Source: a virus
IMG/VR virus record: IMGVR_UViG_3300030390_001220
Coordinates: 1 to 32,263 of that record
Length of the DNA: 32,263 nt
Reading direction: 5' to 3' (one strand)
Shown: piece by piece, positions 23,602 to 31,179 of the stretch
Layout: every line of letters starts with the position of its first letter
Position numbering within the stretch: the stretch's first letter is position 1
Position numbers and translations under genes: made by a program
Notes under the pieces: model-generated
Told to the model about the DNA's origin: nothing
The model's input: the letters and a program-made list of their open reading frames with translations, nothing else
The model's database searches: none

Positions 23602-23929
23602 TTATAATTTCTCCACCTAAAGCTGCATAGCCTATAACGTCTAACCACGAATCGTCTTTTGAAATGTCTTCAGCGAGACGAGCCACCTTAACACCAATCA
23701 TACAAGCCACCACTTCCTCTGGAGTTATTTTTGCACCATTTAATTTTTTATCTAATAGTATAGTCCATATATCGGCTATACGTTGATGGTTCTTTTTAGC
23801 AGGTCCATACTCCTTGGCTCTCTGTCCATTGATTAGTTTCTCTGCTTCTTTTAAAAAAAATTCTCTATCTTTGTTAGCAAACTGTTTTATTTGTTTCATA
23901 TTATCTCTTAGTTCTTTTGATATTGTCAT
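23588..23929 (-). CDS. DUF6378-like phage protein
   Basis: 113 residues. 'LINGQRAKEYGPAKKNHQRI' then 'ADIWTILL', 'ITPEEVVACMIGVKVARLAE' and 'DSWLDVIGYAALGGEI' fit a family found in many phages (DUF6378 as I recall). These proteins are all-alpha with conserved acidic and basic residues and are sometimes compared with MazG-like nucleotide pyrophosphatases; I cannot confirm an activity. It is placed between the SF1 helicase and the polymerase, overlapping both (4 and 14 bases), so a nucleotide-metabolism or replication-support role is plausible. Confidence 0.7.
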   Translation of the reverse strand: MTISKELRDNMKQIKQFANKDREFFLKEAEKLINGQRAKEYGPAKKNHQRIADIWTILLDKKLNGAKITPEEVVACMIGVKVARLAEDISKDDSWLDVIGYAALGGEIINDKT

Positions 23930-25440
23930 ATGTTAAACCTATGTAATGCTGTTGATTCGATTAAGTGCAATGTTTTTTTAGCACGAGTTGCTCCCACATA
24001 GAAAGTTCTAATCTCAGAATCTTGATCTAAGCTTTCAACACAGGCCTTGGTTGAGTCAAGTAGTAGAGCTACGTTATCCGCCTCTCCACCTTTGGCTTTG
24101 TGAATTGTCGATATCCGAATCCTCGGAGTCCCCGTCAGTATCCTCTCCCCTCGTCTCCTCACTGACATTATGTATGCCACTTCGTGATCCGAGACTTTCA
24201 AGACTTTTTGCCAAGGAGTCTCGTGTGTAACGCTCAAACTGCAACTCTCTAAAATATCGTCTAGAGTATAAGTTCGTTCTGCATCTAAGGATGATAGTGC
24301 CTTTCTCCCAGGTTTGGAAATAATATTCGGGTTCAATATTTTTGCAAAGCTCTTTAGTTCTGTTGACGACAAGTTTTTGTTTTTGCATAGTTTAAGCCAT
24401 ACCTCTATTCCGTTAATAACATTAGGGGAAATAGACCAACCAGTGCCTTCTCTCCAATAGAGATACCCGTCCTCTTTAAGACGGTTACAGACTTTATTTG
24501 TAATGTAATTAGTTCTCGCAAGTACCAACCATTCGCCACTAGTTAAATCTACATCAAGTATATCTCGGTGCCATGTTATGGTGCCATCTTTTTTGGCGGG
24601 TTGCCATACTTTTGATTGTCTGGTAGCTACTTTTTTTATTAGGTCTTGTGTAAATTTGTGAATGGTACTCGGTACACGGAACGATTGTGTTAAAAATAAT
24701 TTATCGTCACATGCATTTAAGAAGTCAGCAACCTTTACACCCATCCAAGTGTATATAGCTTGATCATCATCTCCAGCGTAGTAAACCTTTTTTGAATTAG
24801 GCACTAATACTTCTTTAACCATCTTCCATTGCAGAGGTGCTAGATCTTGTGCCTCATCTATTATAAGTAAATCAAACTTAGGAGACGTTCCTTGTGCTAC
24901 AAATTTTTCAATCATATCAACGAAGTCTAATTTATTTTTAGCTTCTTTATAATCACGATAAGCTTTATCTAAATTTTTTAACTCTTGCCAATGTAATCTG
25001 TGATCCCAAGTATCATTAAACTGTTGCTCCAAAGATACTTCTCTAACACGAGCCATCTGTATAATGGACATATACTTATCTCCACCAGCTCCTATTTGAA
25101 ACAAAGGTCCCTCTTCTAAACTAATAGTCGGAGCCGATCTAAACTCTAATCCTACAAGCTTACCAAGATCATTATAGTCAGAACCTTTAAACACTCTTTT
25201 ACTTTCTAAACCTAACCATGTGAAAGCAAGTGAATGTAATGTTCTAAAGTAAATCATTTGTTTTACATCTAGACCAAGTTCAATAGCCGATCTATCTCTG
25301 GCTTCAGTCGCAGCCTTACGACTAAAAGACATGAAAGCTATCTTAGTAGGATCCATACCATCTTGAATACTCTTCTTAATTATATCAATTAAGGTTGTTG
25401 TTTTACCCGTTCCTGGGGGTCCGAAAATTACTGTTTCCAT
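23926..25440 (-). CDS. SF1 DNA helicase, UvrD/Dda-like
   Basis: 504 residues from the ATG at 25440, which has AGGTGG 6-10 bases upstream; a longer reading from a TTG at 25458 is less likely. Walker A 'GPPGTGKTT' is at 7-15. Other motifs in order are 'FMSFSRKAATEA' (Ia), 'LLIIDEAQDLAPLQW' (II), 'YYAGDDDQAIYTWMG' (III), 'LTQSFRVP' (IV), 'ISTIHKAKGGEADNVALL' (V) and 'FYVGATRAKKTLHL' (VI). All motifs for ATP-driven 3'-5' or 5'-3' translocation are intact. It likely unwinds DNA at forks or in recombination-dependent replication. It overlaps the next gene by 4 bases. Confidence 0.9.
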   Translation of the reverse strand: METVIFGPPGTGKTTTLIDIIKKSIQDGMDPTKIAFMSFSRKAATEARDRSAIELGLDVKQMIYFRTLHSLAFTWLGLESKRVFKGSDYNDLGKLVGLEFRSAPTISLEEGPLFQIGAGGDKYMSIIQMARVREVSLEQQFNDTWDHRLHWQELKNLDKAYRDYKEAKNKLDFVDMIEKFVAQGTSPKFDLLIIDEAQDLAPLQWKMVKEVLVPNSKKVYYAGDDDQAIYTWMGVKVADFLNACDDKLFLTQSFRVPSTIHKFTQDLIKKVATRQSKVWQPAKKDGTITWHRDILDVDLTSGEWLVLARTNYITNKVCNRLKEDGYLYWREGTGWSISPNVINGIEVWLKLCKNKNLSSTELKSFAKILNPNIISKPGRKALSSLDAERTYTLDDILESCSLSVTHETPWQKVLKVSDHEVAYIMSVRRRGERILTGTPRIRISTIHKAKGGEADNVALLLDSTKACVESLDQDSEIRTFYVGATRAKKTLHLIESTALHRFNI

Positions 25441-25458
25441 TAATTCCACCTTTCCCAA

Positions 25459-25686
25459 TCACTTTTCATCTATACAAAGTCCCGATGCCGTTATTCTTAC
25501 TGCCTTTGGATGAATTCTCCATGCCTCTTCAATCAAATAATCTTCAATCATTTTTTTATCGGCTTTACATTCTTGTTTAGTTTTAAATTCTACTTTTGGT
25601 GCCCACCAATTACATATAGATTTACCACCATCAATTCTAGGTGCTTCAACCAGCACAATGCAGAATGCTACAACCATCTCAATCAA
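25459..25686 (-). CDS. Small exported or membrane-anchored protein with cysteines
   Basis: 75 residues. Residues 1-14 (MIEMVVAFCIVLVE) form a short hydrophobic leader. Then come 'SICNWWAPKVEFKTKQEC' and 'KAVRITASGLCIDEK'. Three cysteines follow the leader region (in 'SICNWW', 'KQEC' and 'GLCID'). It is translationally coupled to the primase gene (4-base overlap) and lies 18 bases before the helicase start. The plan resembles the late protein at 20976. Unknown function; a periplasmic factor acting early in infection, for example against superinfection, is speculative. Confidence 0.55.
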   Translation of the reverse strand: MIEMVVAFCIVLVEAPRIDGGKSICNWWAPKVEFKTKQECKADKKMIEDYLIEEAWRIHPKAVRITASGLCIDEK

Positions 25687-27221
25687 AACGGTGCCTCCCC
25701 CGATTCTATTTTCACGGGTTCAATTTCTATTTCTGATACGAATTCTGGTATACTCCAAACACGAATTGTTTTTGAATTTCCCGTTGATGTTTTAAATCTT
25801 TTTACAATAGAACTATCGCCACTATTTATTTCTTTTAATCTTTCTTGCACTTGTCCTCTTGTATAAACATCAAACTTTTTCTGTCTCATAAACTCCATCA
25901 AAGACTCAAGCCTAAAGTAAGTCTTACTCTCTTCTGCCTCGGTGTATGGTTTACCTAGCATAATCTCTTCAAAGGTTTGTGCTTGTACTCGCCCCGTACA
26001 ATAAGTTTCTAACAAAGATACAAATTGTCCTTTGTATGTAAGCTCCTCGGGTACATTTATCTCATTACAATTTTCCAACAAACCATTGATCTGTTCTTCC
26101 CATAGATTGTCCTTTAACTTTGGGGGCATGAAATTTAATTGCTCCATACATGCTCTTTGAAATAGTCTCGGAGTTTGTAATTCATCTGTTGTTAACTCAA
26201 GTCTTCTCCCACCTATATCCACGAACCATAGTCTTGGCTCCGATAAGATAACAGATAGTCCACTAATTGTAGGCATAGACCCGACACCAATACCATGCTT
26301 CATTGTTCTACAAACACTTTGATTACAATGAGAAGACATAGGTTCTTCTTTACATAAATATTGATATTCTTTTTTTTCTAATGTGTTTTGTATTGCTACA
26401 ACTTCTGATGCCGTAAGTGGTGGTGTAAAATCTTTTGCATTGTGTTCTTCTAATTTAGATTTCCAATCTTGAGGAAAAGCTTTTTGTAAGAAAACACCAA
26501 GGTGGAAGGCAGCTCGGTTTCTCCCCCCTTCGAATATACCCATAGACATTAATGATCGTAAGCACGGAACATAGTTAGGATATAATTCGACTGCCCCACC
26601 AATTGGTATCTTTAAGAAATCTTTTGGTACTATCTTTACCTTTTGTATCTCTTCGATAAATTGTGACAACGATGCCTCGACATAAGATCCTTCTCTTCGG
26701 ATGATCGCATATCTGAAAGTTTGCTCTGAATCAAAATACGGTAAATTGATAAAGTTACCAACATCGCCCCTTTCGACAAGAACCTGTTCTTGTTTCGGGA
26801 ATATTTCGCACCTGCCATGACCAAGTGCAGCAGAAATTTCTGCAGCCTTGTCTCTGAAATCTCCTGCATTCATCCACTCCTTGAAGAAAAAGAATATATG
26901 TGCTCCACCAGATTTACTACGGCACACGATACACGGAACATTAAACTTTTCTAATTTATCTATTAATTCATTATGATCAAGAGGATATTGATCTATATCT
27001 AAAGCACCAAACTTACACTTATTATCTTCGTTAATTGGTATAGCACCGACACCTTGTTTGCCATCGATATGGCTTTGCATCAATTCAAGTGTTAACGGAT
27101 TTCTTACAATATAAGATTTTGCTTTTTGTTTACCAGCCGTTCTTTGGCTTGACACTTCTGTCTGACCATGTGCTGATCTAAAGCCTTCAAAGGCTTTCAT
27201 TAATTCTTCTGCTAAATTCAC
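25683..27221 (-). CDS. Archaeo-eukaryotic-type (AEP) primase, TOTE-like
   Basis: 512 residues from a GTG with GGAG 6 bases upstream. The primase core shows 'FGALDIDQYP' (catalytic D75 and D77), 'SKSGGAHIFFFFKEW' (motif II, H108), 'CEIFPKQEQVLVE' (138-150) and 'GNFINLPYF', the order and spacing of AEP primases of the TOTE conflict-system type found in phages. A three-cysteine block 'YLCKEEPMSSHCNQSVCRTM' near residue 290 could hold zinc or an iron-sulfur cluster. The C-terminal 150 residues have no recognised motif. No helicase fusion is present. It likely makes primers for the family A polymerase, although such enzymes can also have polymerase activity. A terminator lies just upstream, so it may depend on read-through. 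Confidence 0.8.
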   Translation of the reverse strand: MNLAEELMKAFEGFRSAHGQTEVSSQRTAGKQKAKSYIVRNPLTLELMQSHIDGKQGVGAIPINEDNKCKFGALDIDQYPLDHNELIDKLEKFNVPCIVCRSKSGGAHIFFFFKEWMNAGDFRDKAAEISAALGHGRCEIFPKQEQVLVERGDVGNFINLPYFDSEQTFRYAIIRREGSYVEASLSQFIEEIQKVKIVPKDFLKIPIGGAVELYPNYVPCLRSLMSMGIFEGGRNRAAFHLGVFLQKAFPQDWKSKLEEHNAKDFTPPLTASEVVAIQNTLEKKEYQYLCKEEPMSSHCNQSVCRTMKHGIGVGSMPTISGLSVILSEPRLWFVDIGGRRLELTTDELQTPRLFQRACMEQLNFMPPKLKDNLWEEQINGLLENCNEINVPEELTYKGQFVSLLETYCTGRVQAQTFEEIMLGKPYTEAEESKTYFRLESLMEFMRQKKFDVYTRGQVQERLKEINSGDSSIVKRFKTSTGNSKTIRVWSIPEFVSEIEIEPVKIESGEAPF

Positions 27222-27234
27222 TCTTCACTCCATA

Positions 27235-27273
27235 GAAAAAAGAGCCGTGGCTTGGAGGACATAGCCACGGCTC
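27235..27273 (-). terminator. Strong intrinsic terminator downstream of the SSB-like gene
   Basis: On the minus strand, a perfect 11-base-pair stem GAGCCGTGGCT/AGCCACGGCTC (27263-27273 with 27242-27252) with a 10-base loop is followed at once by a T-run (27235-27241 on the complement). This is a textbook rho-independent terminator, G+C-rich in an A+T-rich genome. It lies between the SSB-like stop (27280) and the primase start (27221). In the minus-strand RNA the loop contains CCUCC, complementary to a ribosome site; the primase ribosome site GGAG is just downstream, so a regulatory pairing is possible but unproven. Confidence 0.9.
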
Positions 27274-27279
27274 AGTTAA

Positions 27280-28071
27280 TTAAAACGGTATTTCTTCGTC
27301 CTTCTGACTTGATGACATTTCATCGGCAGAAGCCGCCGCCATTTTAATTTCCCCTTTTCTAAAACTTTGATACATAGTCCTAGCTTCTAACATCATAGTC
27401 TCTAGTTCTTTTGACATCTCAGTTACACGATCAACCTTATAATTATACCAACTACCTTGATCGTTGCTTTCTGCAATAGTCTTAATAGACCATGCAGTTC
27501 CGTATAGAGGCATAGGCTTACCCGAAGGTAATCTTATGCCATTCTTCATAGTGTTCCATCTACGAGACACTTTTAACTGTGTCTTCTTCATATCAAGAAC
27601 TGCTGGAGAACATAACTTTGTCTCTGGATCCATCACTTGCACGAGATGTTGATGTGTCCTAACTAACTCATTACCAGATGGCAGAATTTCTGCCGCACCT
27701 TCACGAACTGTTAAAGTTATATCCTTATCATCGGGAGATAGTTCTCTAATGAAACCACCACCACTTGATCTAAGGGCGAACTCCAGGAACTTCTTTTCAA
27801 AGAAACAAGGCACAACAATTATTCCGTCTTCTGCTCGGAAGACTTGTTGAGACACCGTATTGAAGATGTCGCCTTGTTCGGCTCCCTTCATATACATACT
27901 GTCTTGCTTGTTTAGTTGTGGCGATAATGCTTGTAGTATCCTTATGAAAGGAATTTGCATATCGTCTGTTGTGAAGTTTTCAAGACCAGCTCCAGCTTCT
28001 TCTTCAAGTAATGAAGATAAATCTGATACTGCTACTTCTGTCTTTGCTTTTTGTGCTACTGCTTGGGACAT
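27280..28071 (-). CDS. Single-stranded-DNA-binding-like protein
   Basis: 263 residues. The last residues 'SSQKDEEIPF' copy the acidic 'D-D/E-x-I-P-F' tail of bacterial SSB proteins, which recruits partner enzymes. The middle (40-200) has blocks 'FIRILQALSPQLNKQ', 'GIIVVPCFFEKKFLEFALRS' and 'YGTAWSIKTIAESNDQGSWY', a pattern I recall in marine phage proteins often labelled SSB. No OB-fold is provable by eye. The strong ribosome site AAAGGAGG lies 6 bases from the ATG, and the start overlaps the previous stop (TAATG), predicting high, coupled expression. It is followed by a strong terminator, consistent with a separately tuned unit. It is likely to coat exposed strands during replication. Confidence 0.7.
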   Translation of the reverse strand: MSQAVAQKAKTEVAVSDLSSLLEEEAGAGLENFTTDDMQIPFIRILQALSPQLNKQDSMYMKGAEQGDIFNTVSQQVFRAEDGIIVVPCFFEKKFLEFALRSSGGGFIRELSPDDKDITLTVREGAAEILPSGNELVRTHQHLVQVMDPETKLCSPAVLDMKKTQLKVSRRWNTMKNGIRLPSGKPMPLYGTAWSIKTIAESNDQGSWYNYKVDRVTEMSKELETMMLEARTMYQSFRKGEIKMAAASADEMSSSQKDEEIPF

Positions 28072-28643
28072 TACTGACCTCCTTTAATTTTTGCACGGTT
28101 ACCAACATAGACTCCAAACATATCGTAATCGACCTCTTGACCGTTTTCGATTCTATTCTTTAGCCATGTTCTTAAAGTCATTGGGTGTATGTGGGTTTTT
28201 TGGGCAGGATTTAGCCCTTGCTTTGATAAATCATCAAGCACGGCCCCCGCTACATTATCTTGACCCATCCCAAAATTGACAACGACTTCGTTCTTAATTA
28301 TATCAGCCTCGCCAATAGAACGCAGAAAGTTAAATGCTTCTGCCTTTCTATCTTCAGGAATTCGTGCTGATACAAATTTATCTACGGAGACTTTGTTGCC
28401 ATCTACTGTCAGACTTTGTACTCCAAGCTCTTCCATTAATGAAGGTATGTCCTCCTCATCAATAGTTCGCTTTTTGTACTGCAAGTCTTTCAAGTATTGC
28501 TCGGCATCTTTGACTTGTTTATTTAAGTCAATCGTTTGCCTTATAAGTGAAGACAGTCTTTTAGTACCATCTTCTCCAACCTTATCAAATGCTTGAGGGT
28601 TGGCAGCTTCTTCTTCAAACAGTGAAAACACATCACTCATCAT
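28071..28643 (-). CDS. Coiled-coil phage protein linked to the SSB-like gene
   Basis: 190 residues. The N-terminal half is a long charged helix with heptad-like spacing ('LIRQTIDLNKQVKDAEQYLK', 'DLQYKKRTIDEEDIPSLMEE'). It is followed by 'LGVQSLTVDGNKVSVDKF', 'SARIPEDRKAEAFNFLRSIG', 'GLNPAQKTHIHPMTLRTWLK' and 'FGVYVGNRAKI'. This pattern is familiar from many phage genomes beside replication genes; a relation to Gam-like nuclease inhibitors has crossed my mind, but I cannot support it. The ribosome site AAGGAG precedes tandem ATGs (28643 and 28640). It is translationally coupled to the SSB-like gene, so it may act with ssDNA, for example as a loader or protector. Confidence 0.65.
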   Translation of the reverse strand: MMSDVFSLFEEEAANPQAFDKVGEDGTKRLSSLIRQTIDLNKQVKDAEQYLKDLQYKKRTIDEEDIPSLMEELGVQSLTVDGNKVSVDKFVSARIPEDRKAEAFNFLRSIGEADIIKNEVVVNFGMGQDNVAGAVLDDLSKQGLNPAQKTHIHPMTLRTWLKNRIENGQEVDYDMFGVYVGNRAKIKGGQ

Positions 28644-28693
28644 TCTCTCCTTCTCAATTAAAGTTTATACCCTTCGGTATTGGAACTAAGGTT

Positions 28694-28873
28694 TTAACCC
28701 CTAGCTTGTTGCTTGTCAATAGAATTTGTTTGACTCTTCTTCCACATATATTCTTGCTTTGTGAGAAAAGAAATCTGACCGCCTATTGATCGGTCATTGT
28801 CTTGCGACAATTCTTTTAGCATGTTCCAAGTCTTAATTGGTACTGCTACTGATTTCCATTTTTCTGAATCCAT
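28694..28873 (-). CDS. Small ribbon-helix-helix-like protein
   Basis: 59 residues, a gene of the size easily missed. It begins MDSEKWKSVAVPIKTWNMLK, then ELSQDNDRSIGGQISFLTKQ. A strand 'KSVAVPIKTWNML' followed by helix 'KELSQDN' and helix 'SIGGQISFLTKQEY' is the arrangement of ribbon-helix-helix DNA binders (Arc/CopG kind), which contact operators through the strand. A ribosome site (AGGGAG, about 28879-28884) precedes the ATG. It is the first gene after a good promoter, with an inverted repeat over the -35 box, so it may repress its own unit. The C-terminal 15 residues are polar. Family assignment is by pattern only. Confidence 0.6.
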   Translation of the reverse strand: MDSEKWKSVAVPIKTWNMLKELSQDNDRSIGGQISFLTKQEYMWKKSQTNSIDKQQARG

Positions 28874-28892
28874 TGAATTCTCCCTTTTAATT

Positions 28893-28921
28893 GTTATGCC
28901 TAAGATTTAGTATAATGTCAA
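28893..28921 (-). promoter_or_regulatory. Sigma70-type promoter for the RHH/SSB unit
   Basis: On the minus strand TTGACA (28916-28921, a full match) and CATAAC (28893-28898, 4/6) are separated by exactly 17 bases. The predicted start of the RNA is about 28886, leaving a short leader to the ATG at 28873. The region lies in the only real gap of the early block (28874-28939). Together with the terminator at 27235-27273 it defines a three-gene unit. Confidence 0.7.
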
Positions 28922-28935
28922 ATAATTTCTTATTT
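28920..28935 (-). repeat. Inverted repeat over the -35 box, possible operator
   Basis: AAATAA-TTTC-TTATTT (plus-strand order) is a perfect 6-base inverted repeat whose left arm overlaps the final bases of the -35 element. Further AAATAA-like runs lie next to it. A binding site for the adjacent ribbon-helix-helix protein is conceivable; A+T-rich sequence makes such repeats common by chance. Confidence 0.35.
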
Positions 28936-28939
28936 ATTT

Positions 28940-29458
28940 TTATACGGCTTGTTTTCTTGGTACTTTATATAGATTAGCTATAAATTTACGATTTTCCATA
29001 GACTCCAAATACAGTCTCGTCTCTTCTATACTTTTATCTAAAGCAAATCGCCACGATCTTGCCGTAATGTCTGGATCATTAATGAATGCATCCATGTGTA
29101 TTTTTTTAGTTACACCACGACACATACCCACGGGAAGAAATTGTATTTTTCTTTCGGGCAAACAAACCAAGGCTAATATGTCACAGTCTTCTTTTGTGTA
29201 TGGTCTTTTTGGACTATTACCTTTACTAGTCGTAAAACTATATTGCTTTCCACCTTTCTTGTATTTCTCATTTGTATGAGTCGATGTCTTCACTTCTATT
29301 CTTTGGGCAACGGGTACATCAAATCCTTTTATGGCAACTACATCTGTCCCATCTTGTTTAACCAGGTCACATTGAACTCCTAGCATTGTTAACTCGAAAG
29401 CTGCAAGAAGTTCGCCAGCCGTTCCCGTTAGTTTCTCCGATCTTATACCTTTAACCAT
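28940..29458 (-). CDS. PD-(D/E)XK-like endonuclease
   Basis: 172 residues. 'TGTAGELLAAFELTMLGVQC' (helix with E near 16), 'LVKQDGTDVVAIKG' (D near 39) and 'QRIEVKTST' (E-x-K near 54-56) reproduce the active-site order of the PD-(D/E)XK superfamily, as in resolvase-like or restriction-like phage nucleases. Nothing shows the DNA structure cut. It could resolve branched replication intermediates or degrade host DNA. The start overlaps the SNF2 helicase gene by 16 bases, so they probably work together. The C-terminal 60 residues look helical and basic, possibly for DNA binding. Confidence 0.75.
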   Translation of the reverse strand: MVKGIRSEKLTGTAGELLAAFELTMLGVQCDLVKQDGTDVVAIKGFDVPVAQRIEVKTSTHTNEKYKKGGKQYSFTTSKGNSPKRPYTKEDCDILALVCLPERKIQFLPVGMCRGVTKKIHMDAFINDPDITARSWRFALDKSIEETRLYLESMENRKFIANLYKVPRKQAV

Positions 29459-30882
29459 TCTAATACTTCCTCTCCTAATGTTTTATTTGCTATTTTATCC
29501 TTTTGTAACAAGGACTTAACTATGTGTACATCAACTGTGTTGGGGCACACTAAATCAACATATAGCACGGGTTTATGTTGACCTATTCTATGACATCTGT
29601 CTTCTGATTGTTTTCTTGACTCCAGGTTAAAGTCATTGGAGTAGTAAATTACATTCGATGCAGCCGTTAAAGTTATACCTCGACCACCCGTTTGTGCATT
29701 ACTGACAAAGAACCTCGTCTCTGGATTTGTTTGAAAGTTATGTATTGCCGAGTCTCTATCTTCCTGGGAAGTGTCCCCATAATAAGTGACCACGGAACCC
29801 GATCCATAGGCTTTTGCTAATTCATTTTTAATCTTCTTTATATCGTAACGAAATCTTGACCATATAATTACTTTGCCATCCATTTCTTCGATGACTTCCA
29901 TCATGACTTTTATTCTATTGTTAGCTAGTTCTATGGTTTCTCCATCATCATTCACAAGATATCCACAGAGCAATTGTTGTAGTCTAAGAAGTCTCGTCAT
30001 CACTTCGGGTGCCGATACCATATTACCATCTTCTAAATAGATAACGGATGTCTTCTTCATACTTATGTATTGATCTATCTGTGTGGATGTTAAATCTACT
30101 TGCCTTGTTGTATAAATCTTATCGGGTAAATCTAAGGCTTCTTTCTTGGTTGTCCTATGGGCAAAAAATTTTAATTTCTGTGTTAACTCTTCTAAATTTT
30201 TATAGCCAACAACTTGATTGAAACTCATACTGCCCATTCTTTGTTGTTTGATAATGGCAAACCTTCCTTGGAAAGACCAATAGCTATCATATCCAAGAAG
30301 AGTTTTACTTAGAAAAGCACATTGTGAATATAAATCTAGGGGCGATTGTGTTATCGGAGAACCCGTTAGTATTCTTTTATACTTGGCAGTCTCTCCAAAC
30401 TTCATGATTGCTTTTGTACGTTTCGCTTTTACATTTTTGATTGTTGTTGACTCATCAATCGCTAACATAAATTCACTTCTGTGAGTAAACGATTCAAGGA
30501 ACACGGGTGCTTTTTTTGTAACGAATGATTCTACATTCATTAGAAGTATTCTAAACTTATCTCTTTTGGTTGCACCTTCTGCTAATTTTTTCTTCTCGTT
30601 CCTTGTAGGATTAGCTTTCCATAAATATATATCGGCATCTATATCATCGGGTAAATGGATTGGTATCTCATTGTTTTTCCAATTCATATACACACCCTTG
30701 GGGGCAACAACTATTGCAGTATCAATTTCTTTCTGCTGCCAAAGCCAATATATATTATCGATTAAAACTTTTGATTTGCCACAACCCATCTCCATAAAGT
30801 ATGCGAAATTTTTCTTGTTGTAGCTTTTTAACAAAGCATCCTCTTGATGAGCATATGGCTTTGTCTTGTACTTGAATTGCAT
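29443..30882 (-). CDS. SNF2-type DEAD/DEAH-box helicase
   Basis: 479 residues. Motif I 'EMGCGKSK' (31-38), motif II 'AIDESTT' (D143-E144), motif III 'LTGSP' (172-176), a second RecA-like domain with 'VIIWSRFRYDIKKI' (338-351) and 'SNAQTGGRGITLTAASNVIYY' (motif V region, 394-414), and motif VI 'QSEDRCHRIGQ' (425-435). This set is specific for SNF2-family SF2 ATPases, which translocate on double-stranded DNA. In short-tailed marine phages this gene is a usual part of the replication block. It has a ribosome site AAGGGGA before the ATG. It ends inside the nuclease gene, which suggests functional coupling in fork or branch processing. Confidence 0.92.
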   Translation of the reverse strand: MQFKYKTKPYAHQEDALLKSYNKKNFAYFMEMGCGKSKVLIDNIYWLWQQKEIDTAIVVAPKGVYMNWKNNEIPIHLPDDIDADIYLWKANPTRNEKKKLAEGATKRDKFRILLMNVESFVTKKAPVFLESFTHRSEFMLAIDESTTIKNVKAKRTKAIMKFGETAKYKRILTGSPITQSPLDLYSQCAFLSKTLLGYDSYWSFQGRFAIIKQQRMGSMSFNQVVGYKNLEELTQKLKFFAHRTTKKEALDLPDKIYTTRQVDLTSTQIDQYISMKKTSVIYLEDGNMVSAPEVMTRLLRLQQLLCGYLVNDDGETIELANNRIKVMMEVIEEMDGKVIIWSRFRYDIKKIKNELAKAYGSGSVVTYYGDTSQEDRDSAIHNFQTNPETRFFVSNAQTGGRGITLTAASNVIYYSNDFNLESRKQSEDRCHRIGQHKPVLYVDLVCPNTVDVHIVKSLLQKDKIANKTLGEEVLEWLKV

Positions 30883-30891
30883 ATAGTCCCC

Positions 30892-31179
30892 TTATATGAA
30901 TGTTAATGACGAACTTGCCGAACTTGTTTCCCTATATTTGTTTCTATATCTTTCTTCTGGTTTGACGGCTTCAGGATCATCCGTCCCTCTAAAATCTGTC
31001 TCGGGTAATTCACTTTGTTCTTCTGTCGTTAGAAAGGGTCCCCAATAACCACCCCATCCATCTAAAGCATTTCTTTCTTTTCTTTTCCAACCTTCTAGCC
31101 TAGCTATCTTTTGAATCGTTTCCCCATCCGTCCCAATCTGGTTCGAAATGGATTGTGTATCCCTCCCCACTTCCCACAT
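30892..31179 (-). CDS. Helix-turn-helix-like small protein, start uncertain
   Basis: About 95 residues from an ATG at 31179 (alternatives are GTG at 31170 or ATG at 31269, the latter giving 125 residues and a 170-base overlap with the next gene upstream). The recognisable part is 'DTQSISNQIGTDGETIQKIA' followed by 'RLEGWKRKERNAL', which looks like a helix-turn-helix with a basic tail, similar in form to small DNA-binding subunits. The C-terminal part is polar and acidic. No clear ribosome site marks any start. It could be a regulator of early genes. It ends 9 bases before the SNF2 helicase gene. Confidence 0.5.
   Translation of the reverse strand: MWEVGRDTQSISNQIGTDGETIQKIARLEGWKRKERNALDGWGGYWGPFLTTEEQSELPETDFRGTDDPEAVKPEERYRNKYRETSSASSSLTFI

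Noticed and set aside
28589-28789. Plus-strand frame of 66 codons over the start of the coiled-coil gene and the end of the RHH gene
   Set aside because: It is antisense to two better supported genes with their own ribosome sites.
28776-28796. Stem TGACCG/CGGTCA as a terminator
   Set aside because: It lies inside the ribbon-helix-helix gene, has a 6-base stem with a 9-base loop and no T-run, so it is not a terminator; an operator role cannot be judged.
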